This document shows positions 8,408 through 16,822 of a stretch of DNA of 42,099 nucleotides, one piece after another. The notes beneath the pieces are model-generated. The model made no database searches, had not been told where the DNA came from, and was given only the letters and a program-made list of their open reading frames with translations. Position 1 is the stretch's first letter. Every line of letters begins with the position of its first letter. Source of the stretch: an uncultured bacterium (GTDB lineage Bacteria; Planctomycetota; UBA8108; UBA1146); the NCBI GenBank assembly GCA_937876125.1, contig CALEHF010000022.1, forward strand, positions 1-42,099, read 5' to 3'. The translations under genes were made by a program, and so were the position numbers.

Positions 8408-10047
8408 GACAGGGGAGATTCGGCGCGGCCGAGAGGTTCAGGGCTCGGGAGCCGGGCGTCATCGGCGAGCAGAGCATCGATCGCTCCGCGCACATGGTTC
8501 GCCGCATGCTCTCCGAGGAAACCCTCGCGTTCGGCGGTGTCGAGTGCCACCCGCTGGCGAAGGAGGAGCTGCCGGTAGATTTCGCGGTCCTTTGCCGCGG
8601 CGAGCTCTGGGTGAGCTTCGAGGACTGCCGAGAGTTCGCGGGCTGTGTTCGAGCGCGCGTGTTGGAGATCCTCGAGCAGCGCTTCGATCTGCTCGCTCGA
8701 CCATTCGCCGCGGTCAGAGATACTCCCGAGCTCAGTGATCGCGGCGTCGATCGCGATCGCTCGCGCATGAACCCCTTCCCATCGCTCGCGCTCCGGCGTG
8801 GACTTCCCGAGGCCCAGTCTCGACAGCAAGGGGGCCATCGTCAGTCCTTGGAGGAGTAGGGAGAGGAGAACCACCCCGAAGGTGACCGACTGAATGGTCG
8901 AACTCTCGTCCTCGAGGCCGGGAACCGAGCCGATCCCGAGTGCGAGCGCGACCGGGATCGTTCCCTTCAAGCCACCCCAGTTGAGAATATGGAGCCAGCT
9001 CTTCGGATACGTGCCGCGGAGCCAGAGATCGATTCCGGCGATTCCGTAGGTGAGGAGCGCGCGGGCGAGAATCATCGCCCCGAAGATCGCGAGGATCCAA
9101 CCGGACTTCTCGATCAGTTTGTCGAGCTCGACGACGAAGCCCATCGCGAGGAACACCAGAGAGTTCGCGAGGAACGCAAAGACCTCCCAACTGAGATTTA
9201 CGGTGATCAGTGTGGTGGGGGACATCGAGTTCGCGCGACCGACGTTTCCAAAGAGGAGTCCCGCGAAGACGACTGCGATCACTCCTGAGCAGTGAAGGTG
9301 CTCCGCGAGGAGGTAGCTGCCGTAGGCGAGGACGACCGAGATCAGAACTTCGACCAAGTGATCGTCGATCTTCCCGAGCAGCCGGTTGCCGACCACCCCG
9401 AGGACCGTCCCCACCAGAAATCCGCCGCACACCATCCAGCCGAGAGTGAGGATCTCTGCCCCCGGCTGGATCACCTCCCACCCCCCGGCGATTCCGCGCA
9501 GGAGCAAGAGATAGAGGACGACGCTCAACCCGTCGTTGAAGAGCGACTCTCCTTCCACGAGAACCGCGAGTCCCTTGGGAACCCCTTGCTCGCGGAAGAT
9601 CGCGAGGACGCTGACCGGGTCGGTCGGGGAGATGATCACGCCCAGCAGGAGCGCGTACTCCCACTCCCAGCCGACCAGAACCCGCGAGGCGGCAGCGATC
9701 ATGAGGACCGAGCCGAGGGTTCCGACGAAGGCCAGCGTCAGGATCACCCCCCTGTTCGACCAGAGCTTCTCCCAGCGGATGTTCATCGCACCCTCGAAGA
9801 GGAGGGGGGGAAGGAACACGAGGAGGATCATTCGATCGGTGAGCTGAAAGTGACCTTCACCCTGAAAGAAGTCCCCATGTTGCCGGATGAACCCGACCAT
9901 GAGGCCCATCACCACGAGTCCGATCGTGTAGGGAACCTTCAGGCGCTTGGCGACCACCGACACGAGAACGGCGCAAAGGAGGAAGAGAATCGTCTCCTCC
10001 AGCACGGGGAGGGAAGCGAATCCGAGCGGGATGGGAAAGCGGTCCAC
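8404..10047 (-). CDS. CPA1-family Na+/H+ antiporter
   Basis: About 547 residues with roughly twelve hydrophobic segments over the first ~415, then a soluble Glu/Arg-rich C-terminal domain of ~130 residues. The CPA1 signature is clear: SPTDPVSVLAIFRE, then EGESLFNDG, which carries the Asn-Asp ion-binding region, and a conserved Arg-containing segment LNWGGLKGTIPVALAL. It should exchange cytoplasmic Na+ (or K+) for external H+ and control pH and sodium. I chose the GTG at 10047 because AGGAGGA sits at ideal distance. In-frame starts at 10092 and 10164 would add soluble residues but lack a ribosome-binding site. Overlaps thiL by four bases; the pairing with thiamine synthesis has no obvious functional reason. 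Confidence 0.9.
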   Translation of the reverse strand: MDRFPIPLGFASLPVLEETILFLLCAVLVSVVAKRLKVPYTIGLVVMGLMVGFIRQHGDFFQGEGHFQLTDRMILLVFLPPLLFEGAMNIRWEKLWSNRGVILTLAFVGTLGSVLMIAAASRVLVGWEWEYALLLGVIISPTDPVSVLAIFREQGVPKGLAVLVEGESLFNDGLSVVLYLLLLRGIAGGWEVIQPGAEILTLGWMVCGGFLVGTVLGVVGNRLLGKIDDHLVEVLISVVLAYGSYLLAEHLHCSGVIAVVFAGLLFGNVGRANSMSPTTLITVNLSWEVFAFLANSLVFLAMGFVVELDKLIEKSGWILAIFGAMILARALLTYGIAGIDLWLRGTYPKSWLHILNWGGLKGTIPVALALGIGSVPGLEDESSTIQSVTFGVVLLSLLLQGLTMAPLLSRLGLGKSTPERERWEGVHARAIAIDAAITELGSISDRGEWSSEQIEALLEDLQHARSNTARELSAVLEAHPELAAAKDREIYRQLLLRQRVALDTAEREGFLGEHAANHVRGAIDALLADDARLPSPEPLGRAESPLS

Positions 10048-10104
10048 CGTCGTTCCTCCTGTTTGTTCCAGCGCCGTGTTGGCGATTTTCATCGCTCGCA
10101 GGGA

Positions 10105-10120
10105 CGACTCGGACGAGTCG
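10105..10120. repeat. 16-bp perfect inverted repeat upstream of the antiporter
   Basis: CGACTCG GA CGAGTCG, a 7-bp perfect inverted repeat with a 2-base centre, 58 bases upstream of the antiporter start. It could be an operator or part of a leader hairpin. It may also be chance in a region that could code for an N-terminal extension. Confidence 0.35.
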
Positions 10121-10253
10121 AACGGGAGGAAGGTAGCCGCGGGGCCATCGAGGGACAAGGCCACCGGGGGAGGTGAGGGCGGGATCTCCCGGTTCGCTCG
10201 AGGGTGGCAGCAGTTTTTCGGTCGGCTGGTATGCTCTCACTCACGAAGGTGGC

Positions 10254-10283
10254 GGTCGGAATGAGTTTCCCGACAGCCTCCGA
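10254..10283. repeat. Solo arm of the 165-bp palindromic element
   Basis: The 30 bases here, read on the minus strand, match the left terminal arm of the element at 39311 at roughly 26-27 positions (core GGAGGCTGTCGG, then AACTCATTCCGACC). No partner arm lies within 200 bases on either side. It directly abuts the GAGGAGG ribosome-binding site of the next gene. Confidence 0.7.
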
Positions 10284-10292
10284 GGAGGAAAC

Positions 10293-11498
10293 TTGTCCCG
10301 AATGCTCGCCTTGTCTCTCATCGGTGCTCTCTCCATCGCAGCGCTGCTCGTCTTCGGACCTGAGCCTGGGGAAGAAGAGGCATCGCATCGGGAGAGTGAG
10401 ACGTTTGCGCGGCTCCTCGAGGAGGCAAATCGAGAAGGGACCCTCCCCGACCCCTGGCTCATCGCCCACCTCCTCTTGGCCATCCCGGACGGGGGTGACG
10501 ACGGGGGGAGGGAGTTACGCGAAGTTTGGCGGGCGAATCTCTTCGATACTTGGCTCCTCGATCGGTCGGTTTCCCCCTCATTCCCCCTCCACTTGCCCGA
10601 CGGGCGCGGCGAGCAGCACCCCGATCTTGTGCTCAAGGTCCTCGCGGAGATTACGATCGAGTCCCCCGAGTCCCCGACCCCTCCCGAGCTCGCGTTGCTC
10701 GCTCGGTCCGCGCTGGCGAGGTTCGAACCGCCCACGGAGTTTCGCGGGTGGAACGATGTCGCCTGGCTTTTGCAGGGTCTCTCATCGCTGGCGGGACGCT
10801 CCGAGTTCTCGATCTCGAAGGAGTCGATCCTCGGGGCGGAATCAGGCGAGCCCACCGGCGGTGAACGGTGGACCTTGGAACGGCTCGCCGTGGAGACCCT
10901 CTCGGTGGTCGAAGCATTCGACCGGGTGGTCGAGGATGCACTTGCGGCCGAAGGGGAGTTCGTGCGCCCCTCTGCGGAACAAGGGCCCGCGGTCGCGGGG
11001 ATCTATGCGACGACGTGCGGTGGACAGCATCTTCTTCAGGCGGTCGTCACTGCGCTCGGCACTGGAGTCCTGCCTCCTGTCGAAAGCGCGCGGGTCGGTG
11101 CCCGGGTCGACGTCCTCATCGCCCGACTCGAGGCGGAAGAGGCATTTCGAGTACGGGAGGAGCAGCGTGCCCTCGCGGCCGGGATATCAAAGACCGTGGT
11201 GGCGCGACATGTGGTGGACTCGAAGCTGAAGCTGCACGGTCATGCCCTCGAGACGCTCTCCTTGGCCGACGCCGCGCTTCCTTCCCGTCGCACCGAGATC
11301 CGGGCGGCGCTCCGTCGCGAGATCGAACGGGTCGAGCACCTTCTCGACCTGCGCCTGACGACGATTGATCCCGCGGGAACTATCGTGCCGCGGTGGCGAA
11401 CCGAGGACCCGTCCCGATGGGAGCTCTGGTTCGGGGATGGCGCCCATGCCCTCCATGGGCTCCGGCGCGCGCGAGGAACCCTTTCGAGGACGGACTGA
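10293..11498 (+). CDS. Membrane-anchored protein of unknown function
   Basis: About 401 residues. A short polar start is followed by one hydrophobic segment (LALSLIGALSIAALLVFG) that should be a signal anchor. The remainder is a mostly helical, Leu/Glu/Arg-rich domain that would lie outside the cytoplasm. A Cys-containing stretch TTCGGQHLLQAV sits near residue 250, and the C-terminal third contains heptad-like Leu/Arg/Glu patterns. I do not recognise the family. The start is the TTG at 10293, four bases after GAGGAGGAA; an ATG three codons later (10302) is an alternative. The ribosome-binding site touches the solo palindrome arm. The frame is open back to 10173 but that part is not protein-like. 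About 110 bases separate it from the aminotransferase gene. Confidence 0.75.
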   Translation: MSRMLALSLIGALSIAALLVFGPEPGEEEASHRESETFARLLEEANREGTLPDPWLIAHLLLAIPDGGDDGGRELREVWRANLFDTWLLDRSVSPSFPLHLPDGRGEQHPDLVLKVLAEITIESPESPTPPELALLARSALARFEPPTEFRGWNDVAWLLQGLSSLAGRSEFSISKESILGAESGEPTGGERWTLERLAVETLSVVEAFDRVVEDALAAEGEFVRPSAEQGPAVAGIYATTCGGQHLLQAVVTALGTGVLPPVESARVGARVDVLIARLEAEEAFRVREEQRALAAGISKTVVARHVVDSKLKLHGHALETLSLADAALPSRRTEIRAALRREIERVEHLLDLRLTTIDPAGTIVPRWRTEDPSRWELWFGDGAHALHGLRRARGTLSRTD

Positions 11499-11608
11499 GG
11501 CCACCCTCGCGACTTCGCTTGCCCTCGGGGCGGCGCCTCTCGACACTGTGCCCCTCGAGCAGCTTCCATCTCGACTCCCGGACCATTCACTCAAGGAACG
11601 AGGATCCC

Positions 11609-12784
11609 ATGTCGCGCGGCTCCGCTCGTCTGAACCAGCTCACCACCTACGCCTTCGCCGCGATCCAAGACAAAGTCGCCGAGCTCACGGCCCAAGGGCG
11701 GAAGCCGGTGGACTTCGGCGTCGGGGATCCGACCCTTCCAACCCCCGCGTTGATCCGCCGAGCGTGTGCAGAGGGAATCGAGCGCCACTCTTCGTCGGGG
11801 TACCCTCCGTACCGCGGCACTCAAGGATTTCGAACCGCCATCGCAGAGTGGACTCAATCGCGATTCGGGATCGAGCTCGACCCCGATGCCGAGATCTGCT
11901 CCTCGATCGGATCGAAGGAAGCGATCTTCAACTTTCCTGAAGCGATTCTCGACCCCGGCGACGTCGTCCTGGTCCCCGACCCCGGCTATCCGCCGTACGC
12001 CCGGGGAACACTCTTCGCTGAGGGAACCGTGCACGCGATGCCGATTCTCGCCTCGAACGATTTCCTTCCCGATCTGGATGCGATCCCGGATTCCGTCGCC
12101 GAGAAGGCGCGCATCTGCTGGCTCACCCATCCGAACAGCCCGACCGGCAAGGTAGCGAGTGCGGAGTACCTCGAGCGCTGGATCACCTGGTGCCGCGAGC
12201 GCAACATCATCGCGGCGAGCGATGAGGCGTACTCCGAGATCTACTTCGGTGAGCCGCCGCACACCGCTCTCGAGTTTGGTCGCGAAGGGGTGGTCGTCTT
12301 CCAATCGCTCTCGAAGCGCTCCGCGATGACCGGTTACCGGATTGGGTGGGTCGCCGGGGACACGCAGATCGTGAAGCAGTTCGAGAAGGTGAAGACCAAC
12401 GTCGATTCGGGAACCCCGTTCTTCATCCAAGAGGCGGGGATCGCTGCGCTCTCCGACGAGACGCACGTCGCAGGGTTCCGCGATCACTACCGTGGGTTGC
12501 GCGATCGATTGGTCGACGCGTTCGAGAAGGCGGGGTGCCCGCGCTGCGAGCCGGAGGCGACTCTTTACATTTGGCAGAAGGCGCCCGCGGGAATGAGTTC
12601 GATCGAGTTTGCGGAAAAGTTGCTGCACCCCGAGATTGCCGCGGTAACGATCCCGTCGTCGATCCTACGCTCCGATCCGACCCCTGAAGCTCCTGAGGAT
12701 GCGTTTGTCCGACTCTCGCTCGTTCCGAGTCCCGAAGCTTGCGATCGGGTGGCGAGAGGTATCGAGGAGCACCTGAGGTTCTGA
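11609..12784 (+). CDS. Class I/II PLP aminotransferase, DapL/DapC-like
   Basis: 391 residues. Fold-type I aminotransferase: substrate and cofactor segments DFGVGDPTLPTP, GYPPYRGTQGFRTAI, SKEAIFNFPEA, PDPGYPPY and HPNSPTG. The Schiff-base lysine lies in SLSKRSAMTGYRIGW. This pattern, with PDPGYPPY and SLSKRS-MTGYR, resembles LL-diaminopimelate aminotransferase (DapL) and succinyl-diaminopimelate aminotransferase (DapC). A role in lysine and meso-diaminopimelate synthesis is therefore likely but not proven; an aspartate or alanine aminotransferase-like enzyme remains possible. The ATG at 11609 has GAGGA at the right distance. The frame is open further upstream but overlaps the previous gene. 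It converges on the CMD-domain gene with 21 bases between. Confidence 0.85.
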   Translation: MSRGSARLNQLTTYAFAAIQDKVAELTAQGRKPVDFGVGDPTLPTPALIRRACAEGIERHSSSGYPPYRGTQGFRTAIAEWTQSRFGIELDPDAEICSSIGSKEAIFNFPEAILDPGDVVLVPDPGYPPYARGTLFAEGTVHAMPILASNDFLPDLDAIPDSVAEKARICWLTHPNSPTGKVASAEYLERWITWCRERNIIAASDEAYSEIYFGEPPHTALEFGREGVVVFQSLSKRSAMTGYRIGWVAGDTQIVKQFEKVKTNVDSGTPFFIQEAGIAALSDETHVAGFRDHYRGLRDRLVDAFEKAGCPRCEPEATLYIWQKAPAGMSSIEFAEKLLHPEIAAVTIPSSILRSDPTPEAPEDAFVRLSLVPSPEACDRVARGIEEHLRF

Positions 12785-12805
12785 GCGCGCTCGATCCGTT
12801 GACGC

Positions 12806-13504
12806 TCAGCTCTCTTCGCTTCCTTCAGCGACAGGTCTTTCTCTGCTGACATGGTCTTCTCGGGCGACATGGCCTTCTCGGGCGACATGGCCTTCTCGAG
12901 CGACGACGGCGCGCGCGAATGCCAGGATCTCGGGGTCCGCCTCGGGCTCCAAGTGTCGAAGGAGCGTGGAGAGAGCCTCCGCGCTCCAGCCGTTTCTGAG
13001 CGCGCCGCGCAGGTGGGAGTGGAGCGGAGTCTTTCGGCGTTGGGCGAGGAGAGAGGCGACCGCGAGCCCCTCGAGCTCGGCGAGAGTGAGGATTCCTCGC
13101 CCCATCACCTCCCCGTAGGCAAAATCGAGGATCCACCGTTCGAGGTCTGGGTGTCGCGCTCGCAGCGCAGAGCGCACCGCATCGCTCCCTTCGCGATACA
13201 CGGCGACGAACGCGGGCGGGGGGTCGTCGTGCTTCTGCTGGCGAGCGTTCGGTTCGCCTGCTGGGGTCGATTGATTCTTCTCACACGTTCCCGACGCACC
13301 TCCTCGGAGGGCGCCGAGCGCTTCGACCGCGCCTGGAAACCCGGAATAGGGGATTCCTTGGAGGATCGTTTCGGCAATCATCTCCGTCGAGAATCCGGCC
13401 GCTCGAGCCACCTCAATCGACTCGGATACGGCTCGAGACGCGGGATCTGCTATGCGTGCGGCGATCTGTGCCAACATTCTGAATCGGTCGGGATCGATCG
13501 TCAT
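12806..13504 (-). CDS. Double CMD (AhpD-like) domain protein with hexapeptide repeats
   Basis: 232 residues. Two helical segments resemble carboxymuconolactone decarboxylase/AhpD-type half-domains: residues ~25-70 (GFSTEMIAETILQGIPYSGFPG) and ~125-190 (GRGILTLAELEGLAVASLLA then HLRGALRNGWS). They are joined by a polar linker. The second half keeps the helix-turn of the family but I see no CxxC redox pair, so peroxidase activity like that of AhpD is unlikely. The C-terminus carries a hexapeptide repeated about three times (HVAREG/HVARED). Substrate and role unknown. The ATG at 13504 lies head-to-head with the ParA gene across ~113 bases. Confidence 0.75.
   Translation of the reverse strand: MTIDPDRFRMLAQIAARIADPASRAVSESIEVARAAGFSTEMIAETILQGIPYSGFPGAVEALGALRGGASGTCEKNQSTPAGEPNARQQKHDDPPPAFVAVYREGSDAVRSALRARHPDLERWILDFAYGEVMGRGILTLAELEGLAVASLLAQRRKTPLHSHLRGALRNGWSAEALSTLLRHLEPEADPEILAFARAVVAREGHVAREGHVAREDHVSRERPVAEGSEES
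12848..12901. repeat. 18-bp tandem repeat (3 copies), coding
   Basis: Three adjacent copies of an 18-bp unit related to GACATGGCCTTCTCGGGC, with single-base differences. Read on the minus strand they encode a hexapeptide of the type VAREGH near the C-terminus of the CMD-domain protein. The unit length keeps the frame. Confidence 0.9.
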
Positions 13505-13569
13505 CGGGACCTCGCCGTGGTTTCGTGTGGGGGGAGTGCCCGCGAAGCGACAGGATCTTCCCCGTCGCC

Positions 13570-13598
13570 TTGCCGCCCTCGTACGGCCTGCCTACGAT
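13570..13598 (+). promoter_or_regulatory. Predicted promoter of the ParA-family gene
   Basis: TTGCCG (13570-13575), a 17-base spacer and TACGAT (13593-13598); each box matches 4 of 6. The start point would be near 13605, giving a very short leader that begins with the ribosome-binding site. Confidence 0.45.
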
Positions 13599-13617
13599 AC
13601 TCCTCCGGAGGAACTGA

Positions 13618-15216
13618 ATGTCCCATTCCATTGCGTTCATCAATCAGAAGGGCGGGGTCGGCAAGACCACGCTCGTTGCCAACGCCGGCGCGTGGTGGGG
13701 TCGAAAGGGGCATCGCGTGCTCCTCATTGATCTCGATCCGCAGGCGCACCTCACGCTGCACTTCCACACGGGAATCGACGAAGAGAAGCGGGACGAACAC
13801 AACATCTACCGGATTCTTCGCGGCGAATGCTCCTTCGCAGAATCGGTGCAGGCCCTCCCCGAGGAATCGCTCGACCTGATTCCGAGTCATATCGATCTCT
13901 CTGCTGCGGAGTGGGAGCTCGGGCAAGAGGTCGGTCGCGAGGTCATCCTGCGCGACAAGCTGGTCGCGTTCCTCGAGGAGAACACCTACGACGTCGTCCT
14001 CATCGATTGCCCTCCGAGCCTAGGGCTCTTGTCTCTGAATGCTCTCGCCGCGGTTGATGAAGTGGTGGTCCCGGTGCAGGCGGAGTTCTTCGCCCTCTTG
14101 GGGATGGCGCAGCTGATGCGCGTCATCGATTTGGTCCGCTCTCGCCTGCATCCGACGCTCCAGTGGCGTGTGGTTGTGCCGACCCTGGTCGATCTCCGCA
14201 CGAACCTCGGCCGCGATGTGATCGGCGAGCTCGAGGGACACGTCCCTGGCATGGTGACCGAGAACTGGCTTACCAAGCGCGTGAAGGTTGCCGAAGCTCC
14301 GAGCCATGGGATGTCGATCTTCGCCTACGCGGGAGACACCCCAGCAGCAGAGGAGTTTCGGAAGGTCTGCGATGAGATCGCGACCCGAATCGAGTTAGCG
14401 ACACCGAGTGCTGAAGCGGTCGCGACGGCAAAATCTGCCCGGCTGGCCGCGGTCGCCCGAGCGGCGGCTGCGGTCGCCCAAGTGGCCGCAGCCCAGGCGG
14501 AGGCTGAAGCGATCGAGTCTCGACTTCTGGACGAAACGAGCGCTGAGGCCACCGTCGTTGGCGAACCTCCCCTCGAGGAATCCGATGTGGCATCCCCAGC
14601 GATGGAGGAATTCGAGACGGAAGAGGTCGCGCCCCCTGCCGTCCTCGCGCCGCTGGCTGAAACTCAGGGGGAAGCTGCGGCGGAGCCGATCGAGAAAACC
14701 GTCATCGCTCTGACTCCCACAGACTCGCCAGGGCCCGAGGCCCCAGCGCCGGACTCGCCAGGGCCCGAGGCCCCAGCGCCGGACTCGCCAGGGCCCGAGG
14801 CCCCAGCGCCCGACGCGCAGGCGATCGATCCTTCGCCGTCAGAAACTGAAGTATCTCAGGTGGTTCCCGCGGCCGAATCGAGTGTCGCGCCGCCCCCAGC
14901 GATCATCCCCCCAGCCGTCGAAGAGCGGGCTGCTTCCGCCCCCGCCCGCACAACGCCGGCCCCCGCCAGTTCAGCCACTGACTCGAAGGAAGTGGCCTCG
15001 AAAGAAGTGGCCCCCGATGGGGCGCCGGCGGTCCCTGCCTCGGACCGTTCGAAAGTGGACAGTGCGGCGGCTTCGCCGAGCTCCACCGACACGCCGGCGA
15101 GTCGCATTCCTGTCGAGGCGCATCCGCCCGTTCGACGCTTCCCACCCGAGGCTGCTCCCTCGACCCCGGCTCCCTCGACCCCCGACGATGATCCCTCGCG
15201 CTCGGTAGCTCCTTGA
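13618..15216 (+). CDS. ParA/Soj-family ATPase with long disordered tail
   Basis: 532 residues. Residues 1-~265 form a complete ParA-type ATPase: deviant Walker A KGGVGKTT (11-18), LLIDLDPQAHLT (Walker A'), VVLIDCPPSLGLLSLNAL (Walker B) and the PVQAEFFALLGM region. Such ATPases position chromosomes, plasmids or large protein complexes by cycling on the nucleoid. The remaining ~265 residues are low complexity: an Ala-rich, heptad-like stretch, then Glu/Pro/Ala-rich sequence with a decapeptide repeated three times. No parB gene or parS-like site is seen nearby, so this is probably an orphan ParA for cargo other than the chromosome, or a homologue whose partner lies elsewhere. The ATG is preceded by a strong GGAGGA site. 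Confidence 0.85.
   Translation: MSHSIAFINQKGGVGKTTLVANAGAWWGRKGHRVLLIDLDPQAHLTLHFHTGIDEEKRDEHNIYRILRGECSFAESVQALPEESLDLIPSHIDLSAAEWELGQEVGREVILRDKLVAFLEENTYDVVLIDCPPSLGLLSLNALAAVDEVVVPVQAEFFALLGMAQLMRVIDLVRSRLHPTLQWRVVVPTLVDLRTNLGRDVIGELEGHVPGMVTENWLTKRVKVAEAPSHGMSIFAYAGDTPAAEEFRKVCDEIATRIELATPSAEAVATAKSARLAAVARAAAAVAQVAAAQAEAEAIESRLLDETSAEATVVGEPPLEESDVASPAMEEFETEEVAPPAVLAPLAETQGEAAAEPIEKTVIALTPTDSPGPEAPAPDSPGPEAPAPDSPGPEAPAPDAQAIDPSPSETEVSQVVPAAESSVAPPPAIIPPAVEERAASAPARTTPAPASSATDSKEVASKEVAPDGAPAVPASDRSKVDSAAASPSSTDTPASRIPVEAHPPVRRFPPEAAPSTPAPSTPDDDPSRSVAP
14722..14811. repeat. 30-bp tandem repeat (3 copies), coding
   Basis: Three almost identical adjacent copies of a 30-bp unit encoding DSPGPEAPAP within the tail of the ParA-family protein; only the last base of the third copy differs. 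This suggests a recent expansion. Confidence 0.92.
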
Positions 15217-15229
15217 GTCCTTGCAACCT

Positions 15230-15393
15230 CAGCAGCCTGTTGAAAAAATCATTTCGATCGAGAGGCCCAGCTTCCTTCGCCCAGTGCCCCCGGCCAAACG
15301 ACGTCGTACCGGTCGTAAGTCGAGTTTGGCCGGGGGTACTGGACTCGAAATCTCGCCCTCTCTATTCGAAAGCACTTTTTCAACAGACTCCTA
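15230..15393. mobile_element. Palindromic element A, MITE-like, ~164 bp
   Basis: A long imperfect inverted repeat filling the gap between the ParA gene and the TPR gene. Outer arms: CTGTTGAAAAA near 15236 against TTTTTCAACAG near 15376. Inner arms: CCCCCGGCCAAAC (15287-15299) pairs perfectly with GTTTGGCCGGGGG (15324-15336). The right end reads CTCCTA, and the internal arm sequence (CTTTCGAA, GAGATTTCG on the minus strand) is shared with element B at 39311-39476. It has no coding capacity of its own. Its size, long terminal inverted repeats and second copy suggest a miniature inverted-repeat element; a structured RNA or terminator-like role is also possible. Confidence 0.75.
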
Positions 15394-15416
15394 GGCGCGG
15401 CGACCGAGCGACCCTG

Positions 15417-16736
15417 ATGTTCGCTACATTCGTCGCGCTCTTCGTGTTCGCTACGGTTTCAGGCCACGTCTACGGGGACGATGTCTCTGATCTCCATCGC
15501 GCGGGTGTGTCGTTCTACGAAAGGGGGGAGTTTCGACGGGCACTCGAAAAGTTCGAGGCCGCGTTGAAGCTGGCTCCCGAAGAGAAAACGATCCGAGTCA
15601 ATCTGGGGCGCTCTTACGTCGGGCTCGCTTCGCAGATTCTGGACGCCGCTTCCGGCTCGGACTCGCGCGAATTGGAAAACGCCTCCCAACTCTTGCAGAA
15701 GGCGCTTCTGCACTGGGAAGGGGATGCCCAGACCCACGAGCTGATCGCACTCTGCGCCCTCCGTCGTAACCGACTCCCTGAGGCGGAGCGCGCGCTGAGG
15801 ACCGCGGTCGAGCGCGATCCGACGGCGGTGCGTTCTTGGAAACTCCTCGGAGTGGTACGCGACCAGAGAGGGAAGACCGCTGCGGCGATCGAGGCTCTCG
15901 AGAAGGCGGCCTCGCTCCGCCCCGGCGATGGCGCAGTGACTCGACGGCTGCGCAGACTCCGGCATGACCAGGAGACGATCTCGGGTGGGCGCCCGCTCGG
16001 CAGCGCTCGCTTCCGGGTGTACGTGCCCGCTGAACTCTCCCTCGATGAGGGGCGAAGGGTGCTCGGCAAGCTCGATGCCATCTGTGAAGAGCTCGAGCGT
16101 CGCTGGGGCGGGGACCCGCCCCGAGGGGTCGAGGTGATCCTCTATCCTCCCGGGGAATTCTCGCGGAGGACCGGATTCGCCGAGGAAGTCGGGGGCGCGT
16201 TTGACGGTCGCATTCGCATCGCGTTCCCGGAGGAGTTGAAGGCGGGAGGGCTGACACTCGACCAGGTGATCCGGCACGAGACTGCTCACTTGCTTCTCCA
16301 TCGGCTCCCGGCGCCACTCCCCAAATGGCTCGACGAGGGGCTCGCGCAAATGGTCGATGGCGGGGCACGGGCCGATTGGGACGAGCGCTTCCGGGAATCA
16401 GGTGGGAGTTCGGCGGAGGTCGGGATTCTCGCGCGCGAGAGCGCGATTCAAGCTCCCCGCCCGGAGACCTGGGCCGGGCTCTACCTTCATTCGTACTTGT
16501 TTCTCAAAGACCTGGAGACCCAGCACGGCCGCTTCAGGCTCGATCTGGTGGTGCGGCGTATCTCGCGAGGGACTCAGGCGGCAGCCGCGTTCACCGAGGT
16601 CTACGGGAGCTCTCCGGTCGAGCTGGACCGAGCGTGGCGCGCGCGCCTCCGAGGCGTGAAGCAAGCGGAAGGCGAAGGCGCCGAGCAGGCTCCAACGGGG
16701 GCAGGTATCAAGAAGGACGGGTCGGGCAGCCGATAA
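15417..16736 (+). CDS. Exported TPR protein with MA-type metallopeptidase domain
   Basis: 439 residues. An N-terminal hydrophobic stretch (MFATFVALFVFATVSG) looks like a signal peptide. Residues ~27-190 contain three or four tetratricopeptide repeats (for example GVSFYERGEFRRALEKFEAA and AAAIEALEKAASLRPG). The C-terminal half carries a gluzincin-type zinc site: HETAH at ~287-291 and the downstream Glu in WLDEGLAQ (~307), the pattern of peptidase MA-like domains. It may be a periplasmic protease or a protein-processing factor; its substrate is unknown. I chose the ATG at 15417 because upstream codons of the same frame run through palindromic element A. Any promoter must lie in or before that element. 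Confidence 0.82.
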   Translation: MFATFVALFVFATVSGHVYGDDVSDLHRAGVSFYERGEFRRALEKFEAALKLAPEEKTIRVNLGRSYVGLASQILDAASGSDSRELENASQLLQKALLHWEGDAQTHELIALCALRRNRLPEAERALRTAVERDPTAVRSWKLLGVVRDQRGKTAAAIEALEKAASLRPGDGAVTRRLRRLRHDQETISGGRPLGSARFRVYVPAELSLDEGRRVLGKLDAICEELERRWGGDPPRGVEVILYPPGEFSRRTGFAEEVGGAFDGRIRIAFPEELKAGGLTLDQVIRHETAHLLLHRLPAPLPKWLDEGLAQMVDGGARADWDERFRESGGSSAEVGILARESAIQAPRPETWAGLYLHSYLFLKDLETQHGRFRLDLVVRRISRGTQAAAAFTEVYGSSPVELDRAWRARLRGVKQAEGEGAEQAPTGAGIKKDGSGSR

Positions 16737-16822
16737 TGGGGAGTCGCTGATCTCGGTTGCCGCAAGGCGGCCCCGCTTGTGCGGACCGAGCGCGACGGAC
16801 TGCATCCCCACTTGGAGGTACG

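Noticed and set aside
9292..10176. 294-codon plus-strand open frame across the antiporter
   Set aside because: Antisense to a clear membrane protein; its His/Glu/Asp-rich composition is the usual complement of hydrophobic codons.
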